Shown: positions 8,727 to 17,520 of the stretch, piece after piece | Layout: each line of letters begins with the position of its first letter | Position numbering within the stretch: position 1 is the stretch's first letter | Assembly (NCBI GenBank): GCA_009695535.1 | Contig: SHZQ01000003.1 | Coordinates: 1 to 41,179, forward strand | DNA from: Methyloglobulus sp. | GTDB lineage: Bacteria; Pseudomonadota; Gammaproteobacteria; Methylococcales; Methylomonadaceae | Reading direction: 5' to 3' | Length of the DNA stretch: 41,179 bases | Translations under genes and position numbers: made by a program | The notes under the pieces: model-generated | Seen by the model: the letters and a program-made list of their open reading frames with translations, nothing else | Databases searched by the model: none | What the model was told of the DNA's origin: nothing

Positions 8727-9162
8727 TAAGCCCTTACATTCGTATAACTAGAATACCCTATGAAGAGCCGTACCACATTCACTTAGCCTGGGAGGCTTGC
8801 AATGGAAATCAAAAATGGAATTTTGATTATTACGATAATGGAGATCCATTAATTAAATTTTCGGAAAAGCTTGAAGTTTTTCCGATACACATAAGTGATG
8901 TTTTTTATGGGAACTTGGATCAGAGTATCCAGAAGATCGTTGGGGTTATTATTTTAGATTTAGAGCTTTTGTTTGGAATTCTGCTGGACATTGCGCTATT
9001 CAAATTCGATTCAATAATAATAAAGTCCTTCCATATATTGAAGTTGTAGAGTTTTGTATCAAAGTTGATGCTGCTGAAATAAATCGTTTAGGTCGATTAT
9101 TTAGAGGTTTTTCAGAATTAAATCATAAGTTGCTTGTTTGGGGAGGTGAAAATGAAATTTAG
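8723..9162 (+). pseudogene. Frameshifted AT-rich gene of unknown function
   Basis: This is not in the ORF track. Two overlapping frames make one sensible protein. The first reads SPYIRITRIPYEEPYHIHLA, WEACNGNQKWNFDYYDNGD and KFSEKLEVFPIHISDVFY up to about 8908. The second, one base out of phase, continues ELGSEYPEDRWGYYFRFRAF to LLVWGGENEI and a TAG at 9160. Adding one T at TAT-GGG restores YWELGSEYPED, so a single-base deletion (real or a sequencing error) explains the break. No ATG, GTG or TTG start is visible in the first frame, so the 5' end may be lost as well. Composition is clearly more AT-rich than the fad genes on either side, which suggests transfer. I do not recognise the family. 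Confidence 0.55.
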
Positions 9163-9198
9163 ACCAACATTTCTAAACCTCATTGATTGGAGAAATAC

Positions 9199-11610
9199 AT
9201 GCTTTGGATAATCGCGTTTATTCTTGTCTTATGTATTTTGGCTTACCACAAAGCCTCAATACACTGGGCTACTCTCGCCATCGCGGCATTGCTGGGGGTT
9301 TACTTACTGGTGAATGGCGCTTCATCGTCGAGCAATCTCAGCTTGTGGATGACGTATTTAATCGTTTTCATCCCCTTAAACGTAATCCCCATCCGGCAAT
9401 GGCTTATTAGCCGTTGGGTTTTTAAATTTATGAAGGCCGCTTTGCCCGTCATGTCGCAAACCGAGCGGGAAGCATTGGAAGCAGGCAATACGTGGTGGGA
9501 TGCGGAACTGTTTTCAGGCAGCCCTAACTGGGACATCTTACAAAATCTACCCGTCGCAAAATTCAAGAAGGAAGAACAAGCCTTCCTAGACGGCCCTGTT
9601 GAAACGCTGTGCGCCATGCTGAACGACTGGGACATTACCCATAACCGTATGGATTTACCGCCAGAGGTTTGGGATTACATCAAAAAGCAAAAATTTTGCG
9701 GCATAATGATCCCCAAACAATACGGTGGGCTTGAGTTTTCGGAATCCGCACACTCGGAAATCGTCATGAAGATTTCCAGCCGCAGCAGCACGGCGGCAGT
9801 AACCGTGATGGTGCCTAATTCACTCGGTCCTGGGAAACTGTTGCTGAATTACGGCACGGAAGAACAAAAAAACTATTATCTACCGCGTTTGGCTAATGGC
9901 GTGGATATTCCTGCCTTCGCTTTAACCGGCCCACATGCTGGCAGTGATGCAGGTGCAATGCCGGATACAGGCGTCGTCTGTTACGGAAAATTCAACGGCG
10001 AAGACAAAGTGTTGGGGATTAAGCTCAATTGGGAAAAACGCTACATCACCTTGGGACCTGTCGCCACGGTGTTAGGGCTTGCGTTCAAGCTCTACGATCC
10101 TGACCACTTGATAGGCGGAAAAGAATACATCGGCATCACCGCCGCCCTCATTCCGACGAATACGCCTGGCATTTCCATTGGAAGACGACATTTCCCCTTA
10201 GATTCAGCCTTCCAAAATGGCCCCAACCGGGGCAAAGATGTGTTCATCCCAATGGACTGGATTATCGGTGGCGTAGCCCAAGCCGGCAACGGCTGGAAGA
10301 TGCTGATGCAATGCCTGACCACAGGACGCGCCATCTCGCTACCTGCCTTAAGCGTGGGCGCAGCAAAGTTTACCTGTCGCAACACGGGCGCATACGCCCG
10401 CATCCGCAAGCAATTCAACCTACCCATCGGTGAATTTGAAGGCATTGAAGAAGTGTTGGCGCGTATGGCAGGGGAAACCTACATCCTCGATGCCGCACGG
10501 CAAGTGACCAACGCCGCTTTAGACCAAGGCGAGAAACCCGCCGTCATCTCCGCCATCCTCAAATACGAATTAACCGAACGAATGCGGCGAGTGGTAAATG
10601 ACGGTATGGATATCCTCGGCGGCGCTGGGATTTGTTTAGGGCCAAAAAATTACCTGGGGCGTGTATATCAGGTTATTCCCGTCAGCATCACGGTTGAAGG
10701 CGCAAATATCCTTACCCGTACCATGATGATCTTTGGGCAAGGCGCTGTTCGTTGCCATCCTTATATCCAACAAGAAATGGCGGCGATTGCAGAAGGTAAC
10801 CTAAACGCATTCGACCAGGTTTTCTTCAAACATATTGGTCACTGGGGGCATAATAAAGTCGCTTGTTTGTGGCTGGGGCTGACCAACGCCCGTTTTCTAA
10901 CAACACCTGGAGACAAAGAAACCAAGCAGTATTACCGCCAGATTGCACGACTCAGTGTCGGCTTTGCCTTCCTTGCCGATTACACCTTATTAACCTTGGC
11001 TGGTGCGTTAAAACGTAAAGAACGCTTATCGGGTCGTTTTGCCGATGCCTTGGCTAACCTTTACCTGTGTTCCTGCGTACTAAAACACTATGAAAACCAA
11101 GGTAAACAAATAGACGATCTGCCGCTGTTACATTGGGCTTGCCAAGAAAGCATTTACCGCGCACAACTAGCATTGGCAGATATTTTGACCAAATTGCCGT
11201 TTCAGCCTATTCCCTGCATTTTGAACGCTATTATCTTCCCGCTCGGCAAACCCAACAAACCCGCCAATGACAAGCTAGTCCACCAATGTGCTGCATTGTT
11301 ACTGGCTGATTCGCCCGTACGTGACCGCTTAACCCAAGGTATTTACATCAACAATAAGCCGGATGATGCCACTGGCAGAATTGAAGTCGCCTTTAAAGCC
11401 GTGTTGGCTTCTGCTCCTATTGAAGCCAAGATAAAACAAGCGCAAAAACAAAAGCAGTTGGCTAAGGGCGAGATGTCAGAAGTTGCAAACGATGCACTGA
11501 CCAAAAACATCATCACCAAAGAAGAAGCCCAGTTGCTTGGCGCAGCAGAGCAGGCGAGATTGCAAGCGATTACGGTTGATGATTTTAGTGCTGAGGAGTT
11601 ACGGGGGTAA
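9199..11610 (+). CDS. fadE: FadE-type acyl-CoA dehydrogenase
   Basis: This enzyme catalyses the first step of beta-oxidation, the FAD-dependent conversion of acyl-CoA to trans-2-enoyl-CoA. At 803 aa it has the long E. coli FadE (YafH) form rather than the usual 380-600 aa dehydrogenases. Two hydrophobic segments at the N-terminus (about residues 2-18 and 24-62) indicate membrane attachment. The core has YGGLEFSESAHSEIV, ALTGPHAGSDAGAMPDTG (flavin and substrate binding), GGAGICLGPKNYLGR and TVEGANILTRTMMIFGQGA. The ATG at 9199 is preceded by GGAGA at good spacing; the ORF track start at 9187 is an upstream TTG. The broken gene at 8723-9162 separates it from fadN, so it may have its own promoter. 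Confidence 0.9.
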   Translation: MLWIIAFILVLCILAYHKASIHWATLAIAALLGVYLLVNGASSSSNLSLWMTYLIVFIPLNVIPIRQWLISRWVFKFMKAALPVMSQTEREALEAGNTWWDAELFSGSPNWDILQNLPVAKFKKEEQAFLDGPVETLCAMLNDWDITHNRMDLPPEVWDYIKKQKFCGIMIPKQYGGLEFSESAHSEIVMKISSRSSTAAVTVMVPNSLGPGKLLLNYGTEEQKNYYLPRLANGVDIPAFALTGPHAGSDAGAMPDTGVVCYGKFNGEDKVLGIKLNWEKRYITLGPVATVLGLAFKLYDPDHLIGGKEYIGITAALIPTNTPGISIGRRHFPLDSAFQNGPNRGKDVFIPMDWIIGGVAQAGNGWKMLMQCLTTGRAISLPALSVGAAKFTCRNTGAYARIRKQFNLPIGEFEGIEEVLARMAGETYILDAARQVTNAALDQGEKPAVISAILKYELTERMRRVVNDGMDILGGAGICLGPKNYLGRVYQVIPVSITVEGANILTRTMMIFGQGAVRCHPYIQQEMAAIAEGNLNAFDQVFFKHIGHWGHNKVACLWLGLTNARFLTTPGDKETKQYYRQIARLSVGFAFLADYTLLTLAGALKRKERLSGRFADALANLYLCSCVLKHYENQGKQIDDLPLLHWACQESIYRAQLALADILTKLPFQPIPCILNAIIFPLGKPNKPANDKLVHQCAALLLADSPVRDRLTQGIYINNKPDDATGRIEVAFKAVLASAPIEAKIKQAQKQKQLAKGEMSEVANDALTKNIITKEEAQLLGAAEQARLQAITVDDFSAEELRG

Positions 11611-11689
11611 TTTGAACGGTGGTCAAATCTGATTGTCTTTCGATATACTTCTTTCGACAGGCTCAGGACGAACGGTTTATGAGGGTAAA
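11611..11689. repeat. Dispersed GTTCGTCCTGAGC repeat, half copy
   Basis: CTTTCGACAGGCTCAGGACG at 11651, continuing AACGG, is a half-site of the same dispersed repeat that forms a long inverted repeat at 23549-23640. It lies just after the fadE stop. No gene is supported here. Confidence 0.55.
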
Positions 11690-11894
11690 AACTTGTGTTG
11701 GTTCTGCTCCGTTGATAAAAAGCGCGCAAAACTTTCCAGAGTCCTGGAGAAAAGAGCGTTGAAAAGTTCCCACCCCAGGTTGTTTAATGACCGGCTTTTT
11801 GCCGGAGAACCCTGGAGTGCTAGAAATGGACATTATTGCCGAAATTAGACGGCGTTTTCATGTGGAGAATGAGACGATCACGTCTCTTGCATAA
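11690..11894 (+). mobile_element. IS21-family left-end fragment with istA start
   Basis: An ATG at 11826 opens a 22-codon frame, MDIIAEIRRRFHVENETITS plus LA, then TAA. This matches the N-terminus of IS21-family IstA transposases, which continue into a helix-turn-helix that is missing here. The preceding 130 nt (including CCGGCTTTTTGCCGG, a small hairpin) look like the untranslated left part of such an element. Everything after about 11890 is unrelated, so this is a scar. The ORF track entry 11633-11848 crosses it out of frame and is not a gene. Confidence 0.6.
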
Positions 11895-12244
11895 CCTGAT
11901 AATCTATTTTGTTCAACGGCATTGCCTACTCAACCTAATTCAACAAGTTTTTCTTTGATAGCATTTCAGTATAGACCTTATGAATAGGTTTGTGAAACAC
12001 ATCACATTACTGCAATTTAGTGGTAATTTTTGTGTTTTATTTAGTTGATAGGGTTTTGTAGTAGCTTGTTAAGCTCAAACGTAAAGAACTCTATTCATTT
12101 CGCAAGGTCTACCTCGTTAACGGTAAAAGTAACTGGCTTTGTTGCTGTTAAATCGCGACTTTGACTTGCTTGACGCTGATTAGTTTCGCATTATGTTACA
12201 ATGAAACGATGCGTTACTCCTTTGAATTTTAAACATTAGGGAAT
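11895..12244. promoter_or_regulatory. Intergenic region with possible moaA promoter
   Basis: No ORF is supported in this AT-rich stretch. A possible sigma-70 promoter lies at 12170-12197: TTGACG, 16 nt, TATGTT, with TACAAT just beyond as an alternative -10. It faces moaA. The match is imperfect and was found by eye only. Confidence 0.3.
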
Positions 12245-12280
12245 CCTTCTCCCAATGGGAGAAGGAGCTTTTTAAATTTT
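12245..12280 (+). terminator. Hairpin plus T-run in front of moaA
   Basis: CCTTCTCCC (12245-12253) pairs perfectly with GGGAGAAGG (12257-12265) across a 3-nt loop and is followed by AGCTTTTT and then AAATTTTT. This is a textbook intrinsic terminator shape. It lies only 25 nt before the moaA ATG and more than 600 nt after fadE, so it either ends upstream transcripts, acts as an attenuator in the moaA leader, or is merely one of the CTCCC/GGGAG dispersed repeats common in this window. Confidence 0.55.
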
Positions 12281-12304
12281 TAGAAATCCCAATTACTGTG
12301 CAGT

Positions 12305-13312
12305 ATGACCATTAGTAACCAATCACCCCAGTTAATCGACCGCTTCGGCAGGAGGGTGGATTATTTACGCGTTTCCATTACGGATCGCTGTGATTTCCGC
12401 TGTGTGTATTGCATGTCTGAGAAGATGATATTTTTGCCGCGCGATCAGGTGTTATCGCTGGAAGAACTGTATACGATTACCAAGGCATTTGCGGAATTAG
12501 GGGTAAAAAAGATCCGAATTACGGGCGGCGAGCCTTTGGTTAGGCGCGGCGCATTAGAATTGCTGGAAAATATCGGCAAAATTGAGAGCTTGAACGAGTT
12601 GGTGCTGACGACTAACGGCTCGCAACTGGAGCACATGGCTGTGCCGCTAAAAAACGCGGGGGTTAAACGGATTAATATCAGCTTGGATACTTTGGATGTA
12701 GATAAATTTAAGGCAATTACTCGCACGGGTGATTTGCGGCAGGTTTTGCGCGGTATTGGTGCGGCTAATGCTGCTGGATTTGAGCGCATTAAGCTCAACG
12801 CGGTGATTCTAAAAGACAAAAACCATCAGGAAGTGGTTGATTTGGTGCAATTTGCCGTCGATAAGGGCATTGATATTAGCTTTATTGAGGAAATGCCACT
12901 GGGTATGGTGAGCCAGCATGATCGTTCTGCATCTTATTATTCCAGTGATTGTATTAAAGCGGACTTAGCGACCCAGTTCTCATTATTGGCATCTACTGAG
13001 AAAACCGGCGGGCCGTCAGTGTATTATAAGGTGCAAGGCACAAACACTAGAGTGGGCTTTATTTCACCACACAGTGCCAATTTTTGTAGCACCTGCAACC
13101 GTGTTCGATTAACGGTTGAAGGGCGGTTATTGTTGTGCTTGGGCAATGAGCATTCGGTTGATTTAAAACAAATTATTAGAGCCAATCCTGGCGACATGGA
13201 CATCTTAAAGCAGACTATTGTTGCTGCCATGCTAATCAAACCCGAAAAACACGAATTCAATATTCATGAGCAGGCGGTGATCCTACGGCACATGAGTGTT
13301 ACAGGGGGGTGA
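12305..13312 (+). CDS. moaA: GTP 3',8-cyclase MoaA (molybdenum cofactor)
   Basis: This radical-SAM enzyme carries out the first step of molybdopterin synthesis, converting GTP to 3',8-cyclo-GTP, which MoaC turns into cyclic pyranopterin monophosphate. The N-terminal cluster motif CDFRCVYC gives Cys29, Cys33 and Cys36 (CX3CX2C). The C-terminal second cluster is FCSTCNRVRLTVEGRLLLCL (CX2CX13C). The protein ends in the family's conserved Gly-Gly. TGGEPLVRRG is the SAM-contacting segment. Length is 335 aa, which is normal. The ATG at 12305 gives the full family N-terminus although the SD is weak. The gene stands alone here; its product would supply cofactor for the nitrate reductase encoded 11 kb away. 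Confidence 0.95.
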   Translation: MTISNQSPQLIDRFGRRVDYLRVSITDRCDFRCVYCMSEKMIFLPRDQVLSLEELYTITKAFAELGVKKIRITGGEPLVRRGALELLENIGKIESLNELVLTTNGSQLEHMAVPLKNAGVKRINISLDTLDVDKFKAITRTGDLRQVLRGIGAANAAGFERIKLNAVILKDKNHQEVVDLVQFAVDKGIDISFIEEMPLGMVSQHDRSASYYSSDCIKADLATQFSLLASTEKTGGPSVYYKVQGTNTRVGFISPHSANFCSTCNRVRLTVEGRLLLCLGNEHSVDLKQIIRANPGDMDILKQTIVAAMLIKPEKHEFNIHEQAVILRHMSVTGG

Positions 13313-13326
13313 TGTCCCAATGCCAT

Positions 13327-13467
13327 TAAGTTAAGAAAGAAAGCCCCTCTCCTGCTGGAGAGGAGAAGAGTGGGGCGAGGAGAATTGAATTAATGAAAAT
13401 TTCTTTAACCCCCCCCCTCATCCTAACCTTCTCCCTCAAGAGAGAAGGAACTAAACGACTTAACTTA
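13327..13467. repeat. MITE-like repeat cassette with two hairpins
   Basis: Terminal inverted repeats TAAGTTAAG (13327-13335) and CTTAACTTA (13459-13467) enclose two GC-rich hairpins: CCTCTCC-TGCT-GGAGAGG (13346-13363) and CCTTCTC/GAGAAGG (13427-13448). A C-run lies between them. The cassette fills most of the gap between moaA and rhlE and has no coding sense. The boundaries are by eye and no second copy with the same ends is present in the window. Confidence 0.45.
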
Positions 13468-13565
13468 CCGATACCGGGCTAATATTCGTCGCCTTTTTAT
13501 CAAAGCTGACAGCTATCTCAAATAAGCGCAGCAATTTATCAACTATTTCTCAAACTAAGGTTTTC

Positions 13566-14870
13566 ATGTCATTTGACTCACTCGGTTTATCGGACGCACT
13601 ACTAAAAGCAGTTGCTGACCAAGGTTATACAACACCCACGCCAGTTCAGGTTAAGGCGATTCCGCCTATTCTTGCTGGTAAGGATATTATGGCAGGCGCA
13701 CAGACCGGCACGGGCAAAACCGCCGGATTTTCTTTGCCACTGCTGCAACGGCTTGCGAATAGCACTGATTTAAACGCCCGACCAAGAAGGGTTCGTGCTT
13801 TGGTATTAGTGCCTACCCGCGAGTTGGCAGCTCAAGTTTATGAAAGCATTGCAACTTATGGAAAATATCTGCCCTTGCAGACCCAGGTCATTGTCGGCGG
13901 GGCAAGTATCAATATGCAAATCAGGCAGTTACGGCACGGTTGCGATATTGTGGTCGCCACGCCAGGTCGATTAATGGATCATATCGGTCAAAAAACCATA
14001 TCTCTAGGCAATATAGAAATATTGGTGCTAGATGAAGCCGACCGTATGCTGGATATGGGCTTTTTGCCAGAAATTCGCCGAATTATGGCTTATTTGCCTA
14101 AAAATCGACAAAGCTTGCTATTTTCTGCCACCATGCCCGGCGTGATCAAAACGCTGGCTGCAACGATTCTTAACAATCCTGTCGAGATTGAAGTTGCCAA
14201 GCAGAATATCACGGCGGATTTGGTTTCCGAATGCGTGTACGGCATTAACAAAGATAACAAACGCGAACTACTGTCTTACTTAATCGGCAGCAATAATTGG
14301 AAGCAAGTGCTGATTTTCGTACGCACCAAACACGGTGCTGACCGCTTAGAAAAGCAGTTGGTTAAAGACGGCATCCGTTCGGCTTCGCTGCATGGCGACA
14401 AAACCCAAGGTGCGCGAACAAAGGCACTGGACTATTTCAAAAATGGCAAGGTTACGGCTTTAGTCGCCACTGATATTGCCGCTCGTGGACTGGATATAGA
14501 AGAATTGCCGCATGTGGTCAATTACGATCTACCGCAAGTCGCTGAAGATTATATACATAGGATAGGACGAACCGGACGCGCAGGTTCAAGTGGTAGTGCG
14601 CTATCTCTGGTCTGCCCTGAAGAAGCGTATTTGTTGGAAGCTATCGAGAAACTGTTAAAGCGGCAAATTCCACGAGTGGGTGATACCGGTTATGAACCGG
14701 TTTCGTTAAAAGTTATGGATGCACCGAAAAAAGTTGCTCCTTCCAAAAATTCGGGTAAAAAAGATTATCGGCATACCGACAAAAAAACACCCCAACGTGA
14801 ACGCGGCAATGGAGCTAACTTTAATCCACGTAGCAGTAAACCCAAAAATCGTTCAAGCTCAAGACCATAA
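13566..14870 (+). CDS. rhlE: DEAD-box ATP-dependent RNA helicase RhlE
   Basis: This is a DEAD-box RNA helicase that remodels RNA with ATP, probably in ribosome assembly and RNA decay. All core motifs are present: Q motif GYTTPTPVQ, Walker [29 protein letters not shown] in [12 protein letters not shown], then in domain 2 [24 protein letters not shown] and [11 protein letters not shown] basic, Lys/Arg/Ser-rich tail (about residues 375-434) fits the RhlE subfamily, where it binds RNA non-specifically. Length is 434 aa. The ATG is the first in frame and precedes [11 protein letters not shown], the normal start of the domain. RhlE is preferred over SrmB or RhlB from the motif flanks and the tail, without a tree. 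Confidence 0.88.
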   Translation: MSFDSLGLSDALLKAVADQGYTTPTPVQVKAIPPILAGKDIMAGAQTGTGKTAGFSLPLLQRLANSTDLNARPRRVRALVLVPTRELAAQVYESIATYGKYLPLQTQVIVGGASINMQIRQLRHGCDIVVATPGRLMDHIGQKTISLGNIEILVLDEADRMLDMGFLPEIRRIMAYLPKNRQSLLFSATMPGVIKTLAATILNNPVEIEVAKQNITADLVSECVYGINKDNKRELLSYLIGSNNWKQVLIFVRTKHGADRLEKQLVKDGIRSASLHGDKTQGARTKALDYFKNGKVTALVATDIAARGLDIEELPHVVNYDLPQVAEDYIHRIGRTGRAGSSGSALSLVCPEEAYLLEAIEKLLKRQIPRVGDTGYEPVSLKVMDAPKKVAPSKNSGKKDYRHTDKKTPQRERGNGANFNPRSSKPKNRSSSRP

Positions 14871-14884
14871 GCCTGAAACTGCTG

Positions 14885-14913
14885 AATAAATCAGAGAATT
14901 CTTTTGATTTATT
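14885..14913 (+). terminator. AT-rich stem-loop after rhlE
   Basis: AATAAATCA (14885-14893) is the reverse complement of TGATTTATT (14905-14913), making a 9-bp stem with an 11-nt loop 15 nt after the rhlE stop. It lacks GC pairs and a clear T-run, so termination is only a possibility. The rest of the gap up to 15121 shows no gene and presumably carries the promoter of the next one. Confidence 0.3.
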
Positions 14914-15121
14914 AATGGATTAAGCACAAGGTAATACTGAAAATGCGAAGCCCACAACACTCTGATTTTGCAAGCTCCATCTGTGCAATTAGCAAATCCT
15001 AAAGCACTTTGCTTGGCAAAGTTTTGGTTTTTCGGGTATCAGGTAACATTACCCTACTAAAAATGGACTATTATTAGCCCAATAACATCACGATAAATCA
15101 ATTAACCAGGAGAATTCAATC

Positions 15122-15985
15122 ATGTCGTTTTTCGCATCGCTCACAAAAAAATCCAAACTCGATGCTGCCGTAAAAAAAGCCGATAAAGCACGCAAAAACG
15201 AAGGCAGTGCTGCAGATCAATTATTTAAAGAAGCTTATCAAGAGTATGCCGATGTGTTGACTGGCGATTCTTTGCGCGCCGCCGCACTTTATCATTGGGG
15301 CGTTACTTTACTGCGGCAAGCAAAAACCAAAACGCCGCCGGAATCGATTAATATCTACCGAAACGCGATTGCGAAATTCTCATTTTGCACGACTTTAGAC
15401 CCCAGCTACCTTGCTGCGGCGATAGATGCGGGTGTTGCCTGTATGGATTTAGCCCGCGCTAGAGGGGTCGAAACCGATGATGAGCTTTATGAAATGGCTA
15501 AACGGCAGTTTGAGAAGGCCAATTCAATTCAATTCGGCGTAGCTGCGTTTAATCTTGCCTGTGTTCATGGCGTACGCGGTGAAAATGACAGCTGCCTTGA
15601 AGCCTTGAAAACAGCAAAAGACAAGGGAAATTTGCCAGAAGATGCTGATATTCTTGCGGATCCAGACTTGGCTACGGTTACAAAACAGGCTTGGTTTAAA
15701 GAATTCATGAACTCTTTGGTAGAAGATAGACGGCTAGACGAAGAAAAACGTTTAGCGGCGAAAGCCGCCGAAGAAGAAGCCAAGAAACCAAAACCCAAAG
15801 ATCCTAATGAATTCGATCCTTATCATACGCCAGATAAGGACGTTAAGGAGAAAGCCGGGGTTAAGGCGAGTGCGCCAAAAGCCATTGAAGAAACAACAGA
15901 GGTTGCAAAAGATTCACCGAAAACGCTAGCCAAAAAAGCCAGTGAGGAATCTACCAATGAAGAAGCCGAGCCATCAGATGACTAG
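15122..15985 (+). CDS. Helical (TPR-like) protein with charged tail
   Basis: I cannot assign a function. Residues about 10-190 are alpha-helical with TPR-like spacing: ADQLFKEAYQEYADVL, RAAALYHWGVTLLRQAKTK, AAIDAGVACMDLARARG, AAFNLACVHGVRGENDSCLE and ALKTAKDKG. The last of these is the kind of helix pair described as a bacterial TPR end repeat. Residues about 205-287 form a highly charged Lys/Glu/Ala-rich, probably disordered tail. No signal peptide or membrane segment is visible, so it is likely cytoplasmic. AGGAG lies 9 nt before the ATG. It stands alone between two repeat-bearing gaps. A role as a protein-interaction scaffold is a guess from the fold only. Confidence 0.8.
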   Translation: MSFFASLTKKSKLDAAVKKADKARKNEGSAADQLFKEAYQEYADVLTGDSLRAAALYHWGVTLLRQAKTKTPPESINIYRNAIAKFSFCTTLDPSYLAAAIDAGVACMDLARARGVETDDELYEMAKRQFEKANSIQFGVAAFNLACVHGVRGENDSCLEALKTAKDKGNLPEDADILADPDLATVTKQAWFKEFMNSLVEDRRLDEEKRLAAKAAEEEAKKPKPKDPNEFDPYHTPDKDVKEKAGVKASAPKAIEETTEVAKDSPKTLAKKASEESTNEEAEPSDD

Positions 15986-16084
15986 CACTGATTTTCAATT
16001 AAGGCATCATTGCAAAGTCATTCAACAAGTTCAGTAGTCGAGGGGGGGCAAAACGCACTCTACATGCTGTACAAAATTAAATAC

Positions 16085-16116
16085 TGGGAGTACCAAGCCT
16101 AGGCTTGGTACTCCCA
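16085..16116. repeat. 32-bp perfect palindrome
   Basis: The sequence starting TGGGAGTACCAAGCCT is followed immediately by its exact reverse complement, giving 16-bp arms with no spacer. It sits in the 290-nt gap between the TPR-like gene and the convergent lipoprotein gene. A cruciform, a dimeric-protein site or a dispersed repeat are all possible. There is no T-run, so it is not a standard terminator. The remainder of the gap shows no ORF. Confidence 0.7.
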
Positions 16117-16276
16117 ACTATGCTGCACCTTCTCCAGTCCACTGAGTAGTGCTATTTTGCCCACTATTTACCATCCCATTCCAGCCCCGCTTCGCGTGGA
16201 CACAACCAGACTAAAAATCAAACGGATTACCAGAAGTGTGCATCGCACACCTCATGCATACCCCTAAGCGGATATT

Positions 16277-16693
16277 TTAGATTTTGCTTTGCTCATCATC
16301 GCCGTCTTGCTCGTGCATGATAGCGGTATAACAATCCATAATGCTTTCAGTGTAATTGGTATGGGCTTTTGCAAGTTCTTGCGGTGAGCCGAATTCTTTA
16401 CCCAGTTCTTCAAAGGCCTTCTTCGGATCTTTCGATTTAGCCAAGGTCAGCATTTTTGCGTAATTACGATAAGCTTGCAATCTATCTGGATCGAAAACAA
16501 AAAAGCCGGGCATCTTTAGGTACGTTGTGTCAATAACACACTTAGCCATGTGAGCAGGGTCTATTTTATATTCTTTAATTTCTTGCTCTTTTTCCATTTC
16601 CTCTAAAACGACTTGCTCATAATGATTTTTATCAGCACAAGCCACGAGAAATACGGGTAATAGGAGAATCAACAACAGTTTTTTCATATACAT
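16277..16693 (-). CDS. Small lipoprotein of unknown function
   Basis: A short signal peptide, MYMKKLLLILLLPVFLVAC, ends in the lipobox LVAC, so the mature protein should be a lipoprotein starting at Cys19; Ala-Asp follow it, and Asp at +3 does not give a clear sorting call. The mature part of about 120 residues is charged and helical (YEQVVLEEMEKEQEIKEYKI, KSKDPKKAFEELGKEFGS) and has two cysteines (AKCVID and MDCYTA) that could form a disulphide in the periplasm. I do not recognise a family. ATG codons at 16693 and 16687 are both possible starts. It is separated from plsC by about 100 nt. Confidence 0.75.
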   Translation of the reverse strand: MYMKKLLLILLLPVFLVACADKNHYEQVVLEEMEKEQEIKEYKIDPAHMAKCVIDTTYLKMPGFFVFDPDRLQAYRNYAKMLTLAKSKDPKKAFEELGKEFGSPQELAKAHTNYTESIMDCYTAIMHEQDGDDEQSKI

Positions 16694-16796
16694 AACACCA
16701 TCTAAATATTTAAACTCACAACAAAGAGTTGTGCATTATACGCATTTCGCGGATTTTCATGTAATTGCAATAGGAAGCTCGGTAAAGGAAAGCTAA

Positions 16797-17513
16797 TTAT
16801 TGGCCGATTTGCAACATCGCCAATTTGATCCAATCTTCCGCTTCTTTGTTAATATCGGCGGTTTTTCGGCCTTCGCTTGCAATGCGCGGGCCGATTTTTA
16901 CTTTAATCGTCCCAGGGTATTTTAAAAAACTGTAACGCGGCCAATATTTTCCCGCGTTAAGCGCAATAGGAATCACGGGGTACCCTGATTTTTGCGCCAG
17001 CATCGCGCCACCCGCGCTAAAACTACCCAATTTATCAACTGGCATCCGCGTTCCTTCTGGAAACACCACTACCCACAGACCTTCCTTCAATGCTTCAGTT
17101 CCTTGGCTGATTAATTTCCGCAAGGCGTTTTGTTTGCTGTTTCTGTCGATTGCGATGGGTTTTAAGGTCGCCATCGCCCAGCCCCAAAACGGCAGCCACA
17201 ACAAAGATTTTTTGAATAACGACGTTTGCGGCGGCAAAATATACCGAAAGGCAATGGTTTCCCAGGCCGATTGGTGATTACTGAGGACAATGACCGCGCT
17301 ACCGATTGGAATATTTGCCAAACCCTCAACTTCATAGCGAATACCACAGCACCATTCAGCCAGTTTAAGCACCGTTCCCGCCCACACTTTGCCTATGTTA
17401 TAGCGAATTAGAAACGGCAAAGGAAGGCACAATATTATAAAAGGCGCGAACAGTATGGGTGAAACCATGAGCCCTAAGAAGAATACCGAAGAACCAATAT
17501 AAACTCGTAACAT
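16797..17513 (-). CDS. plsC: 1-acyl-sn-glycerol-3-phosphate acyltransferase family (PlsC)
   Basis: This enzyme is predicted to acylate lysophosphatidic acid to phosphatidic acid in the inner membrane. The N-terminus has hydrophobic helices (SSVFFLGLMVSPILFAPFII). The catalytic box is NHQSAWE (H-x4-E form) and the substrate block is VVFPEGTRMPV; IPIALNAGKYWPR follows as the fourth conserved block. Length is 238 aa. The ORF track extends the frame to 17639, but that part lies inside gmhB in another frame; the ATG at 17513 begins a normal membrane helix 7 nt after the gmhB stop. The arrangement glyQ-glyS-gmhB-plsC is typical of gammaproteobacteria. Confidence 0.88.
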   Translation of the reverse strand: MLRVYIGSSVFFLGLMVSPILFAPFIILCLPLPFLIRYNIGKVWAGTVLKLAEWCCGIRYEVEGLANIPIGSAVIVLSNHQSAWETIAFRYILPPQTSLFKKSLLWLPFWGWAMATLKPIAIDRNSKQNALRKLISQGTEALKEGLWVVVFPEGTRMPVDKLGSFSAGGAMLAQKSGYPVIPIALNAGKYWPRYSFLKYPGTIKVKIGPRIASEGRKTADINKEAEDWIKLAMLQIGQ

Positions 17514-17520
17514 ATTGTTT

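Noticed and set aside
11633-11848. 71-aa plus-strand ORF
   Set aside because: It crosses a dispersed repeat and the IS21 left end out of the istA frame.
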